Shown here in pieces: positions 1 to 8,466 of a stretch of DNA of 64,000 nucleotides. The stretch covers positions 27,908-91,907 of the forward strand of contig NZ_JAHEAG010000030.1 of NCBI RefSeq assembly GCF_018596315.1, written 5' to 3'. The translations under genes and the position numbers were made by a program. The DNA is from Bradyrhizobium sp. SRL28 (GTDB lineage: Bacteria > Pseudomonadota > Alphaproteobacteria > Rhizobiales > Xanthobacteraceae). The notes below the pieces were generated by a model. That model saw only the letters and a list, made by a program, of their open reading frames with translations, was not told the origin of the DNA and ran no database searches. Every line of letters starts with the position of its first letter. Position 1 is the first letter of the stretch.

Positions 1-47
1 CGATTGGCTTAATTGGTAAAGTCGCCGCTGCTCGTAAGCTTAGCTCA

Positions 48-84
48 ATGGGCCCTGTCAACTGTTGACGGGGCCCATTTTTGT
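48..84 (+). terminator. Rho-independent terminator at window start
   Basis: An ATGGGCCC / GGGCCCAT stem encloses a second palindrome (GTCAAC/GTTGAC) and is followed directly by TTTTTG. The gene it terminates lies outside the window to the left. Confidence 0.7.
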
Positions 85-367
85 GCCGCGTTTAATTCGT
101 CGTCTTTTTGGCTAAATCTCCGACTGTTTGATTAGAAGGCCCGGGTAAGAAGGTGCGGCCAAAATCGGCCACAACAAGAGCCCGAGCCGGCAGACCAAGG
201 GGGTAAATTGTAGCCGGTGGCGACAACAGCAGGGTCGCCTATATCTCCCTGCCATGCTCCCCGTGGCCAACGTCGATTTTGATGGATAGAGGCTTCTTGG
301 TATGAGGCTGACGTAATAGGCCGGTTGCGCATATTTGGTCCCGGCAGATAAAGATTCGAGGTGGGCC

Positions 368-772
368 ATGACTTGCCGACCAATATCTGTCCTGCTTGCG
401 GTAGCGACCATCGCGCTATTTGGAACTGTTGTTAAGGCCGATGCGCCTAAAGAAGTAAGGACTGAGAAGAACAAGGTCGTTGTTCTCGGGAATTTGCTAA
501 GCGCACCCCGCAATTGCGACACGAATCCTGGTCCGCTCCCCATGCCAGCGCTTCGTGAGAAGCCATCCCATGGCGGTGTTGGCCTGCAAATTGTGATGGC
601 TGACATTGCGGCAACTAACTCTTGCCCCGCTCGGAAAATACCATCGATCGCGCTATTCTAAGCTCCCAACAAAGATTTCGTAGGCAAGACTCCAAGTCGA
701 ATTCGAAGCAGGCTATAACGGGATATCTAATCTGAGCTTTTGATTACCGTCCAATCAGCCGATGACAAATAG
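368..772 (+). pseudogene. Decayed copy of secreted hypothetical protein (paralogue at 16791-17201)
   Basis: From the ATG at 368 the reading begins MTCRPISVLLAVATIALF with a signal peptide and matches the intact protein at 16791-17201 almost residue for residue up to the IALF motif. There the codon TAC (Tyr) of the intact copy is TAA at 659-661. Beyond the stop, DNA similarity continues (aaagatttcgtaggcaa, gattaccgtcca) but with small deletions that break the frame, ending at a TAG at 770-772 equivalent to the paralogue's stop. I read this as a dead duplicate. The function of the family is unknown; it would be an exported protein of about 110 mature residues. Confidence 0.75.
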
Positions 773-866
773 TGCGAAGGCCGCGGCGTTCGGAAGCCTT
801 CGCCGTTACGGGTGATCGGCAAGCATATTATCTTCAAGCACGCGCAGAGGTTTTCGTCACCTTCGG

Positions 867-1379
867 CTAGCTTCCTGAGCTTCGATATGACGGTGACTGG
901 GTTACAGACGCCGAGGTCGCCTTGCCGATGGGCCCCAGCGAATAAACCTCGTACTGGCCGTCGGAGACGGCATATTGATAAGGTCGGCCCCAGGGATCGA
1001 GCAGGTTCTTCGCCTTCTTCAGATACGGGCCGTTCCAGCGCGGCGCCTCGGGCGGCGCCTCGACCAGGGCTTTCAGGCCGGTGCTCGGGCTCGGATAGGC
1101 GCCGTTTTCCATATAATAGAGCTCGAGCGCGGTCCCGATATTCTCGATCTGCAGCTGCACGGATTGGGTCTTGGCCTTGCCGAAATAACCCATCAGCTGC
1201 GGGGTCGCGATCGCGGTCAGAACCGCCAGAATGCCCATCACGACAAGCAGTTCGAGCAGCGTATAGCCCGCATTTTTACGGTCTCGGGACCGAAAGGTCC
1301 CGGCACGCAACGGCTTTCCGACACGATGTCTCGTTCGGTCGAGTATCTTGGCCAACATCCTGATCGCCCCTGAATTCAT
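867..1379 (-). CDS. gspG: Type II secretion major pseudopilin GspG
   Basis: This is the major pseudopilin of the type II secretion system, which polymerises into the periplasmic pseudopilus. The prepilin signature is clear: cleavage after Gly in NAG|YTLLELLVVMGIL with Glu at +5, followed by the hydrophobic helix. Then come family landmarks GAYPSPSTGLKALVEAP, WNGPYLKK and DPWGRPYQY. The start is uncertain: the ATG at 1379 gives an unusually long leader of about 38 residues. The C-terminus after VYSLG departs from the usual D-G-x-x-G-G-x-G ending and may be altered by a frameshift. The gene lies about 16 kb from the rest of the gsp genes, where the usual position between gspF and gspH is closed by a 4-base overlap. 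Confidence 0.88.
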   Translation of the reverse strand: MNSGAIRMLAKILDRTRHRVGKPLRAGTFRSRDRKNAGYTLLELLVVMGILAVLTAIATPQLMGYFGKAKTQSVQLQIENIGTALELYYMENGAYPSPSTGLKALVEAPPEAPRWNGPYLKKAKNLLDPWGRPYQYAVSDGQYEVYSLGPIGKATSASVTQSPSYRSSGS

Positions 1380-1655
1380 CTTCGTGAATTTCCGCAAACG
1401 ATATTGTTGTCCACCGGTGTCCAAAGGGTTTACGAATGGAACCCGCTCGGAAGACGGTCAATGTCAAGTTACGGATATAAGGAAAGCTAGGTATATCTGC
1501 TGAAGGGCTTATTGAGGGGCGGCCGGCGTCTGGTAAATACCAACTTAAACTGAGGCTGTTCGGGGCAATCATTTAATCCAGCACTCCGGCACGTTCGAAA
1601 GACTGGAGCACCACATGCGGCGTCCGCTCCGCCGGCGCCATGGACGAGATTGAGC

Positions 1656-4600
1656 ATGGCCTCGATTTCCGAGCCGTTCATCCGCCGGCCGGTCGGCACC
1701 ACGCTGCTGGCGATCGGGCTCTTTCTGGTCGGCATGGTCGCCTATGCCTTCCTGCCGGTCTCGGCGGTGCCCAACGTCGATTTCCCGATGATCCGGGTGT
1801 CCGCCAACCGCCCCGGCGCGGATCCCGCCGTGATGGCGGCGACGGTCGCGGCTCCCTTGGAGCGCCGGCTCGGCCAGATTGCCGGCATTGAGCAGATCAC
1901 CTCGGCCAGTTCGCTCGGTTCCACCAGCATCCAGCTGCAGTTCTCGATCGGCCGCAACATCGACCGCGCGGCGCGAGACGTGCAGGCCGCGATCAATGCG
2001 TCGCTGGCGGACCTGCCAAGCGATCTGCCGTCGCTACCGCGATTCCGCAAGACCAATCCCGCGGCGACGCCGATGTTCGTGCTGGCGCTGACGTCGAAGA
2101 CGCTGACCACCAGCGCAATGTATGACGCCGCCGACACCGTGATCGCACAGCGCATTTCGCAGGTGCCGGGCGTCGGCGAAGTTTCCGTGAGCGGCGCCGA
2201 CCAGCCGGCGGTGCGGATCGCGCTCAACCCGGTGGTGCTATCGAATGCCGGCATCGCCACCGATGACGTGCGGCTGGCGATCATCAATGCCAATCCGCTG
2301 GGGCCGGTCGGCATCTTCGACGGCGGCCGCCAGAGCGAGACGATTTCGACCAACCAGCAGATGCGCACGGCGGCCGAATTCCGCGACATCATCATCAAGA
2401 GCTCGGCCGGCAATTTCGTCCGCCTGGCCGACGTCGCCGATGTCGAGGATTCCGTTCGCAACCACCGTTCCATCGCCTGGTTCAACAAGCAGCCGGCGGT
2501 CCTGATCCAGATCACCAAGCAGAGCGACGCCAACGTGATCGAGACCGTTGACCGCGTAAAAGCCTTGCTGCCGGAACTCAAACGATGGCTGCCCGCCGGC
2601 CTCGATATTTCGACGCTGGTCGACCGCACCAACACCATCCGCGCCAGCGTGCTCGACATGCAGTTCACGCTGCTGGCGACCGCCTTCCTGGTCATGATGG
2701 TGGTGTTCTTCTTCCTGCGCCGGCTGACGCCGACCATCGCGGCCGGCGTCTCGGTACCGCTGGCGCTGGCCGGCACCTGCGCCGGGATGTGGCTTGCGGA
2801 CTTTTCGATCGACAATCTGTCGCTGATGGCGCTGGCGATCTCCGTCGGATTCGTGGTCGACGACGCCATCGTCATGATCGAGAACATGCACCGCAACCTC
2901 GAACAGGGCATGGCGCCTTATCCGGCGGCCCTGGAGGGGGCCAAGCAGATCGGCTTTACCGTTCTGTCGATCAGCCTGTCCTTGATCGCGGCGTTCACGC
3001 CGCTGATCTTCATGGACGGGATCGTCGGCCGGCTGTTGCGCGAATTCTCGCTGACGCTGACCTTCGCCATCGTGGTGTCGACCGTGGTCTCGCTCACGGT
3101 CACGCCGATGATCTGCGCGCACTACATCAAGGAGGCGACGTCGGATCGTGCGACCTGGTTCGATCGCCTGGTGGAGGGCACGCTGTCGCGCATCGTCGCC
3201 TTCTATACCTGGACGCTGCGCGTGGTGCTGGGCTTCCCGCTCCTGACGCTGACCGTATTCTTTGCGACCATCGCAGTGACGGTGGTGCTCTATATCAAGA
3301 TACCGAAGGGCTACTTCCCGATCGACGACAGCGGCCTCATCGTCGGTGCATCGCAAAGTTCATCGGACACCTCGTTCCAGTCCATGACCAGATTTCAGAA
3401 GCAGCTTGAGGACGCCATTGAATCGGACGACGCCGTCGCAGGGGTCGGGTCGATCCTTGGCAGCATGACGACAAACCGGGGGCTGTTCTTCATCAGTCTC
3501 AAGCCGCCGCAGGAGCGAGCCGGATTGACCACCCAACTCGTGATCGACCGGCTACGCAAGAAGCTCGAAACAATGCCGGGCGTACGGCTCTATATGTTTG
3601 CCGCTCAGGATGTTCGTGCCGGCGGACGCCAAAGCAGCTCCGACTACCAATACACGGTTACAAGCGTCGACGTCGACCTGCTCAAGAAGTGGGCTCCCAT
3701 CGTCGCCAAACGCATGGAAACGGTCGAGGGCATTACCGACATTTCCACCGACCGCGATGCCGCCGGGCTGCAGCTCACGCTGACGATCGACCGCAACGCC
3801 GCCGCCACGCTTGGCGTCCGGGTCAAGGACATCGACGACGCCTTGAACAACGCGTTCGCGCAACGACAGATCTCGATCGTCTACACCCAGCGCAATCAGT
3901 ACATGGTGGTGTTGGAAATCGATCCGAAATTCCAGAGCGACCCTTCCAATCTGGAGCGCATCTTCGTAGCCGGCGCCAACGATGCACAGGTACCGCTGTC
4001 GGCCGTCGTTCGCTATGACCGCGGCTTGGCCTCGCTGGCGATCAATCATACCCAGTCGATTCCATCGGCCACGGTGTCTTTCAACGTCGTTCCCAATGTG
4101 CCGCTGGAGATTGCGACCACAAACATTCAGCGCGGCGTCGAGGAACTGCACATGCCGGAAGGCATCCGCGGCAGTTTTGACGGCAATGCCGGCGATTTCA
4201 ACAAGACCGGCGGGCGGCAGCCGCTGCTGATCCTCGGCGCACTGGTGGCGATGTATATCGTGCTCGGCGTGCTCTATGAGAGCCTTGCGCACCCGATCAC
4301 GATCATCTCGACATTGCCGTCGGCCGGCCTCGGCGCGCTGCTGGCGCTGCAGGTGACGAATACGCCGCTGACGGTAATCGCCTTTGTCGGCATCATTCTG
4401 TTGATCGGCATCGTCAAGAAGAACGGCATCATGATGATCGACTTCGCGCTCGATGCCGAACGCAACCGCGGCCTGTCGTCGGCGGACGCGATCTTCGAGG
4501 CCTGCCGCGCCCGCTTCCGGCCGATCCTGATGACGACGATGGCGGCGCTGTTTGCGGGGATTCCGCTTGTCATTGCCACCGGCCCCGGCACCGAGCTACG

Positions 4601-4757
4601 CCGGCCGCTCGGCATCACCATCATCGGCGGATTGCTGGTTTCTCAGATCCTGACGTTGTACACGACGCCAGTGATCTATCTCCTGATCGACCGCTTAAGA
4701 GAGCGCGTGGAAGAAAGTCGGGCTAACCGGCTTCCGTTTGGTGAGAGCACGTCATAA
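1656..4757 (+). CDS. RND multidrug efflux transporter, MdtB/MdtC-AcrB type
   Basis: A 1033-residue inner-membrane proton-antiport efflux pump of the hydrophobe/amphiphile RND family, closest in style to MdtC/MuxC. It starts ASISEPFIRRPVGTTLLAIGLF (first transmembrane helix) and has two large periplasmic loops. The TM4 proton-relay motif GFVVDDAIVMIEN carries both aspartates, and TM10 has GIVKKNGIMMIDF with the expected lysine. The ATG at 1656 is preferred over the TTG two codons upstream because relatives begin this way. No membrane-fusion protein or outer-membrane channel gene is adjacent, so it is an orphan pump here. Upstream it is divergent from gspG across about 275 bases that must hold both promoters. 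Substrate is not predictable. Confidence 0.92.
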   Translation: MASISEPFIRRPVGTTLLAIGLFLVGMVAYAFLPVSAVPNVDFPMIRVSANRPGADPAVMAATVAAPLERRLGQIAGIEQITSASSLGSTSIQLQFSIGRNIDRAARDVQAAINASLADLPSDLPSLPRFRKTNPAATPMFVLALTSKTLTTSAMYDAADTVIAQRISQVPGVGEVSVSGADQPAVRIALNPVVLSNAGIATDDVRLAIINANPLGPVGIFDGGRQSETISTNQQMRTAAEFRDIIIKSSAGNFVRLADVADVEDSVRNHRSIAWFNKQPAVLIQITKQSDANVIETVDRVKALLPELKRWLPAGLDISTLVDRTNTIRASVLDMQFTLLATAFLVMMVVFFFLRRLTPTIAAGVSVPLALAGTCAGMWLADFSIDNLSLMALAISVGFVVDDAIVMIENMHRNLEQGMAPYPAALEGAKQIGFTVLSISLSLIAAFTPLIFMDGIVGRLLREFSLTLTFAIVVSTVVSLTVTPMICAHYIKEATSDRATWFDRLVEGTLSRIVAFYTWTLRVVLGFPLLTLTVFFATIAVTVVLYIKIPKGYFPIDDSGLIVGASQSSSDTSFQSMTRFQKQLEDAIESDDAVAGVGSILGSMTTNRGLFFISLKPPQERAGLTTQLVIDRLRKKLETMPGVRLYMFAAQDVRAGGRQSSSDYQYTVTSVDVDLLKKWAPIVAKRMETVEGITDISTDRDAAGLQLTLTIDRNAAATLGVRVKDIDDALNNAFAQRQISIVYTQRNQYMVVLEIDPKFQSDPSNLERIFVAGANDAQVPLSAVVRYDRGLASLAINHTQSIPSATVSFNVVPNVPLEIATTNIQRGVEELHMPEGIRGSFDGNAGDFNKTGGRQPLLILGALVAMYIVLGVLYESLAHPITIISTLPSAGLGALLALQVTNTPLTVIAFVGIILLIGIVKKNGIMMIDFALDAERNRGLSSADAIFEACRARFRPILMTTMAALFAGIPLVIATGPGTELRRPLGITIIGGLLVSQILTLYTTPVIYLLIDRLRERVEESRANRLPFGESTS

Positions 4758-4788
4758 AAGTGCACCCAGAAGACTTGAACGGAGCTAT

Positions 4789-5997
4789 TCATCGTGGAGT
4801 GCCTGGCGAAGCGTCACGAATAGAATCGGGAAGCGGCAACGGTCCATTACCAAGTCCCGACGACATAGTCATGTCCCATAGGCTTCTTGCCACCTCAAGA
4901 GGCGCCAAATTCACGTTGGCCCACCATGCCCTCTCGTTACCGTGACGATGTAACTCTCTGTGGTGATCTCGGCATAACGGCACGGTAAATTCGTCGCTCA
5001 CCTTTCGTCCAAGAGCTCGGGGTTCTGCAAACTTTATATGGTGGGCGTCGCAAGGAGAACGCTGACAAACAAGGCACGCCTGTTCTGCTACAAATCGAAG
5101 ATGGCCCTTATCTCGCACCCTGGTGGCCTTTGGGAAAGACGTTACCCTCTTTTGGGCTACGGATCCTTGGCTTCCTATTCGGTCCAATTCGCCTGAAGCG
5201 ATGTCGCCCTCACCGTTTTCTGGCGTTATCGGAAGCAAGTCGGATGATCCTCCTTTGGGTTCGGAGAGATAGTCGAGACCATCGTGAGATGCTTTCAACG
5301 CATGAATATATGCAGTCTCGACCGCCGCCGCGTCTTCTGTTGTGAGCGTATTTTTGGCGGCGAACCGTCTGTGTACCCACAACGCAAGATCGTCTGGATT
5401 TTTCGAGCCGTTGATTTCTGCAATCAGCTTATCCCGCAGATCAGTTGAAGCGTCGGGCGCGAGGATTGGTTGGGATGGCTTGTGGATCGATCCGCTTGGG
5501 CGCTTTCGGCTTCTAGGGTCCTTTTGATCTTGGGTCATCGGAACATTGATTGCCGGTGACGGTTCGACGAGCAGATCCGGCGCATCAAGATCGTCCTCGC
5601 CCGTGATACCGACCAGAGCAAACAGTGCGTAGCGTCGGGCGTAACTGAGAGCGGCTCCCATGAGATGTGGTGTATTTGTTTGGGCAATCGGACAGACCGG
5701 CCAGTCCGACGCAATCCATTCGCCGGACGCGTGGGCCAGAATGGTCGTCAGGCGGATGTGACCGATCTCGTTATCGATCGCAGTCGTTTGAATCGTTGCA
5801 ATCTCGTTCTGCCCAAGGCTCTTACGCACAATATCAAGGCCGCTGGCCAACGAGGCATAGCGAAACGTCCGATCGTTCTCCCGCGGAAAGGGCGAGCGGA
5901 TGGTGGCGATAAGTGACTTTTCAGGATTCGTGAGTTCGCCCTGGGCTTTGGCGAGAGCCGCAGCAATGGACCCGATGGATTCACTGGAGCGATGCAT
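4789..5997 (-). CDS. ERF-family single-strand annealing protein fused to an HNH-like nuclease domain
   Basis: A 402-residue protein. Residues 1-140 carry the ERF annealing fold signature ending in GAALSYARRYALFALVGITG followed by acidic EDDLDA. A variable, charged linker follows. Residues about 310-375 form a zinc-supported HNH-type domain: CLVC, then DAHHIKFAEPRALGRK, then VPLCRDHHRELHRHG (Cys-x2-Cys plus Cys-x2-His-His, as in DUF968/Ref-like proteins). ERF proteins anneal complementary DNA strands during phage recombination; the C-terminal domain could nick or bind DNA. The ATG at 5997 lies inside the end of the upstream exonuclease gene (17-base overlap), implying translational coupling. 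No other phage genes flank it. Confidence 0.82.
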   Translation of the reverse strand: MHRSSESIGSIAAALAKAQGELTNPEKSLIATIRSPFPRENDRTFRYASLASGLDIVRKSLGQNEIATIQTTAIDNEIGHIRLTTILAHASGEWIASDWPVCPIAQTNTPHLMGAALSYARRYALFALVGITGEDDLDAPDLLVEPSPAINVPMTQDQKDPRSRKRPSGSIHKPSQPILAPDASTDLRDKLIAEINGSKNPDDLALWVHRRFAAKNTLTTEDAAAVETAYIHALKASHDGLDYLSEPKGGSSDLLPITPENGEGDIASGELDRIGSQGSVAQKRVTSFPKATRVRDKGHLRFVAEQACLVCQRSPCDAHHIKFAEPRALGRKVSDEFTVPLCRDHHRELHRHGNERAWWANVNLAPLEVARSLWDMTMSSGLGNGPLPLPDSIRDASPGTPR

Positions 5998-6796
5998 TGG
6001 CCGCCTCCCCGTCCGTGAGGTCAAAGCTGATTGCTCCAGATTTGGAGCGTTTCGCCCGGAGGCCATGGCCGCTAGCCTCCTTGGCGTCTTCTGGGACGAG
6101 CGTTTTCAAATTGGCTTTTGCGCCTTCGTGTTGCTGGTGGGCCGCGCGGGTTCGCTTGAATGCGGCCGCGAATTCCGCCCAACTGTTCGACGGGCTCATA
6201 TCGACAACACGAACCGCTTCAAGCCGAGGCCGAGGTGGCTCTACGCCGAACAACCGCGGTGTCTCGCCGTTCTGGACGCATCGCCAGAATTTTTTCTCTG
6301 CGGTAATCAAAAGGTGTTGGTACAGGGGATCGGCACGAATGGTGAGTTCGACCCATTTGCCGCCTCCCGTGATGATAGAAAGGACCGCACATCGCGCATC
6401 GCAGACCCACATGTTATGTTGAAGCTGCGCCATGTGCTTTTCCGCGGCTGCTTCCTCCGAAAATGTCCAAGGTAGCATGAATTTGGCTTCGAACACGGCA
6501 CCGCTTGGATCAACGATTCCGTCGAGCGTAGCAGCCATCCATTTGATAACCGGATGCTTCACCCGCCGCTGTACGTCTTTGACGACATGACCGGTATTGC
6601 GCTCGTACCAGCGCCGATTGAGGTCTTCGGTCACCGTGCCGAGTTGTACGATCAAATTTGCCGAGAGATCTTCTGGTTCAAGCTCGCCTCGCTTTTCATG
6701 CCAAAGGCGAGTGAGAAGATTCTCGTCGTTGCCCATAATGACACGTGCATCCGATCCACCAATAAACGACCTTCGATCAGCTAATACCGCGCGCAT
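5981..6796 (-). CDS. YqaJ-type (lambda exonuclease-like) recombination nuclease
   Basis: A 271-residue PD-(D/E)xK nuclease of the YqaJ/viral recombinase family. Visible active-site positions are GGSD (13-16), Glu57 in QLGTVTEDLNRRWY, Asp92 in ATLDG, Glu103-x-Lys105 in FEAKF, and Gln126 in AQLQHNM. Such enzymes resect 5' ends of double-strand breaks and hand the single strand to an annealing protein, which is encoded next and overlaps this gene. The start at 6796 is supported by a GGGGG Shine-Dalgarno five bases upstream and by a good promoter at 6831-6858. Longer in-frame extensions would run through that promoter. Confidence 0.82.
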   Translation of the reverse strand: MRAVLADRRSFIGGSDARVIMGNDENLLTRLWHEKRGELEPEDLSANLIVQLGTVTEDLNRRWYERNTGHVVKDVQRRVKHPVIKWMAATLDGIVDPSGAVFEAKFMLPWTFSEEAAAEKHMAQLQHNMWVCDARCAVLSIITGGGKWVELTIRADPLYQHLLITAEKKFWRCVQNGETPRLFGVEPPRPRLEAVRVVDMSPSNSWAEFAAAFKRTRAAHQQHEGAKANLKTLVPEDAKEASGHGLRAKRSKSGAISFDLTDGEAANASLQ

Positions 6797-6808
6797 TGGT
6801 ACCCCCAA

Positions 6809-6872
6809 ATGTCGAAAAACGATGCATCTATCTATATTGACCATTTTCGACATGTCAAGCGATTTGCGACAT
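6809..6872. promoter_or_regulatory. Half-site array, putative operator of the exonuclease/ERF operon
   Basis: ATGTCGAAAA at 6809-6818 and its exact reverse complement TTTTCGACAT at 6844-6853 form a 10-base inverted repeat. A third half-site, TTTGCGACAT (9 of 10), lies at 6863-6872, 19 bases from the second in direct orientation. Two copies bracket the leftward promoter and the third lies towards the divergent XRE gene, as expected for a repressor controlling both sides. That XRE protein binds here is inference. Confidence 0.65.
6831..6858 (-). promoter_or_regulatory. Sigma-70-like promoter of the exonuclease/ERF operon
   Basis: On the minus strand TTGACA (6858-6853), a 16-base spacer and TATAGA (6836-6831) match the housekeeping consensus well. 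The predicted transcript start falls near 6824, leaving a leader of about 28 bases with GGGGG before the ATG at 6796. Confidence 0.65.
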
Positions 6873-6901
6873 AGTTGGCGAAATTCACTTGAGTCGGTCC
6901 C

Positions 6902-7156
6902 TTGATCACCCCAGCACAATGCCGAGCAGCCCGCGGGCTACTCGATTGGACTCAACAGCTTTTGGCGGACTCTGCAGGCGTGGGAATCGTCACCATTCGT
7001 CAGCTCGAGGCTGAAAGTCACGAACCGCGGAGAGCTACGCTAGCCGTGGTAAGAGCAGCGTTCGAAAAGGCGGGTGTCGAATTCATCGACGAGAATGGCG
7101 GCGGTGCCGGCGTGCGATTGAAGACGCCAAATCGCGCAAATGACGATCGGTCATAG
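6902..7156 (+). CDS. Small XRE-family helix-turn-helix regulator
   Basis: An 84-residue Cro/CI-type DNA-binding protein. Residues 3-60 form the HTH (PAQCRAARGLLDWTQQLLADSAGVGIVTIRQLE), followed by the subfamily tail FEKAGVEFIDENGGGAGVRLK. The TTG start at 6902 fits the usual MITPAQCRAARGLL beginning of this subfamily. It is divergent from the YqaJ/ERF operon and separated from it by the half-site array, which makes it the natural candidate repressor of that operon and of itself. Confidence 0.8.
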   Translation: MITPAQCRAARGLLDWTQQLLADSAGVGIVTIRQLEAESHEPRRATLAVVRAAFEKAGVEFIDENGGGAGVRLKTPNRANDDRS

Positions 7157-7409
7157 TGAGTTTGTAGCGCTCACGCAGACACTTTTGGCCACCATCGCTA
7201 ACGAAGTAGTGTTGTACATTGGTCGGAACGCAACTCTCTCCTACCCCCCGCAAAACACGAGATGCGCCTTTCATCTTTAAGGTCTCAAAGTTTGTCCAGC
7301 ACGGCATTTTATCCCCGAACTACACAGAGCAGGGATTTTATTGGAGCGACAACTCCTAGTGCGAATCTGATTTCTTGGAGGGAGTTACTCCAACAAGAGA
7401 GGTTTCGCC

Positions 7410-8036
7410 GTGTCGGAACTTTCGAAGCTGCAGTCCTTTTCTAAACCAGAAGCATTCGATGCGGAAGAGTTCGACTCTATGCTCGGCAGCGCACCAGTGC
7501 GTGGGGAATTTGAAGATCCGGCCGAATATTCCCAGATCAGCCTGAGGATGCTCGAGAGCATCAGACCGACAAATTATATCGAAAAGCTTTTTACTATCGA
7601 TCTCACGGATATCTCCTTTGAGATCCTGAACCTTCGTCGTGTAATAGTTGCTTGGAAAGCGACGTCAGCGGGCAATGGCATAGAGGCATTGTTGACGCGA
7701 GGAATCCTCTCGGATGCGCCGCCCGGGGCGGAAAAAGTTGCGAAGATTGAAGCCAAGCTCGAGGCAAAGCGGTGGCGTGAAGACCGCAGTTCCCGAGATG
7801 AAATCGAAGAGCGTCTCGAAAGCATGGGCATTTCTGAACATGCGATGGAGGTTGAGGTATTTCTCCAAAGTCTTCCGACGCTCGAGCTAATAGAAAAGAG
7901 ACTGTTTTCCGCCCAGCAAAGACGCAATGCTCTCCTGCGCGAGGTCTGGGTCCATCGTGAGCTGGCGCGACGGGCGCGTCAAGTTTCTGATAGGATCATT
8001 GAAAATGTTGGACTACCTCGTCCCAACAAGGAATGA
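7410..8036 (+). CDS. Hypothetical protein, charged and helical
   Basis: A 208-residue, strongly charged, mostly helical protein starting at GTG 7410 after an AAGAGAGG ribosome site. There is no signal peptide, membrane segment or recognised catalytic motif. It overlaps the start of the next gene by 32 bases. The pair (this protein plus an STGPRT/RHGL protein) looks like a conserved two-gene unit of unknown role. Lower GC and different codon use than the gsp genes suggest acquired DNA. Confidence 0.6.
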   Translation: MSELSKLQSFSKPEAFDAEEFDSMLGSAPVRGEFEDPAEYSQISLRMLESIRPTNYIEKLFTIDLTDISFEILNLRRVIVAWKATSAGNGIEALLTRGILSDAPPGAEKVAKIEAKLEAKRWREDRSSRDEIEERLESMGISEHAMEVEVFLQSLPTLELIEKRLFSAQQRRNALLREVWVHRELARRARQVSDRIIENVGLPRPNKE

Positions 8037-8466
8037 CCCTTTGAGCACATTTCGACAGAGAGAGGCTAACAGGACCAACGCGCTTAGGAGCACCGGCCCT
8101 CGAACTGTGGAGGGCAAAGAGCGTTCTCGCAACAATGCGCGAAGGCACGGACTGGCAGCGAGGGCTGGATCGTATCGCTCTGAGCAATTGAGAATAGATT
8201 ATGTTGCGAAAAGTTTGGCGAAGGGAAGCAACGATGGTTGGATCATGGAACGCGCCCGCTACGTTGCGGAATGCCAGGTTCAGCTTGAAAGGGTCAAACT
8301 CTTAACAGCTCAGAGGATTCAAGAATTGATTTACGCCAATCTGAACGATCAAGAGGAGGTCAATACGATACTGGGGCAACTGAAGAAGCTGGAAAGCTAC
8401 GAACGCAAGGCCCGCTCACGAAGAAAAAATGCAATAAGAGCGTTTTGCTTGATCACCGCAGAGTAG
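8005..8466 (+). CDS. STGPRT...GK...RHGL-family hypothetical protein
   Basis: A 153-residue basic protein with the hallmark REANRTNALRSTGPRT followed by GKERSRNNARRHGL near the N-terminus. This motif is found in many small proteins of soil alphaproteobacteria and planctomycetes, with no known function. The ATG at 8005 lies in the end of the preceding gene. The C-terminus may be truncated: after the TAG at 8464-8466 another frame continues plausibly as STALVREQRAALAKKPRP to a TAA at 8588-8590, so a frameshift near 8440 is possible. Confidence 0.6.
   Translation: MLDYLVPTRNDPLSTFRQREANRTNALRSTGPRTVEGKERSRNNARRHGLAARAGSYRSEQLRIDYVAKSLAKGSNDGWIMERARYVAECQVQLERVKLLTAQRIQELIYANLNDQEEVNTILGQLKKLESYERKARSRRKNAIRAFCLITAE

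Noticed and set aside
776..801. GAAGGC/GCCTTC hairpin after the first pseudogene as a terminator
   Set aside because: Short imperfect stem with no T tract on either strand.
1742..3356. Long reverse-strand reading frames (up to 389 codons) opposite the RND gene
   Set aside because: They mirror the codon bias of the real gene, have no ribosome sites, and translate to low-complexity Arg/His/Asp-rich sequence.
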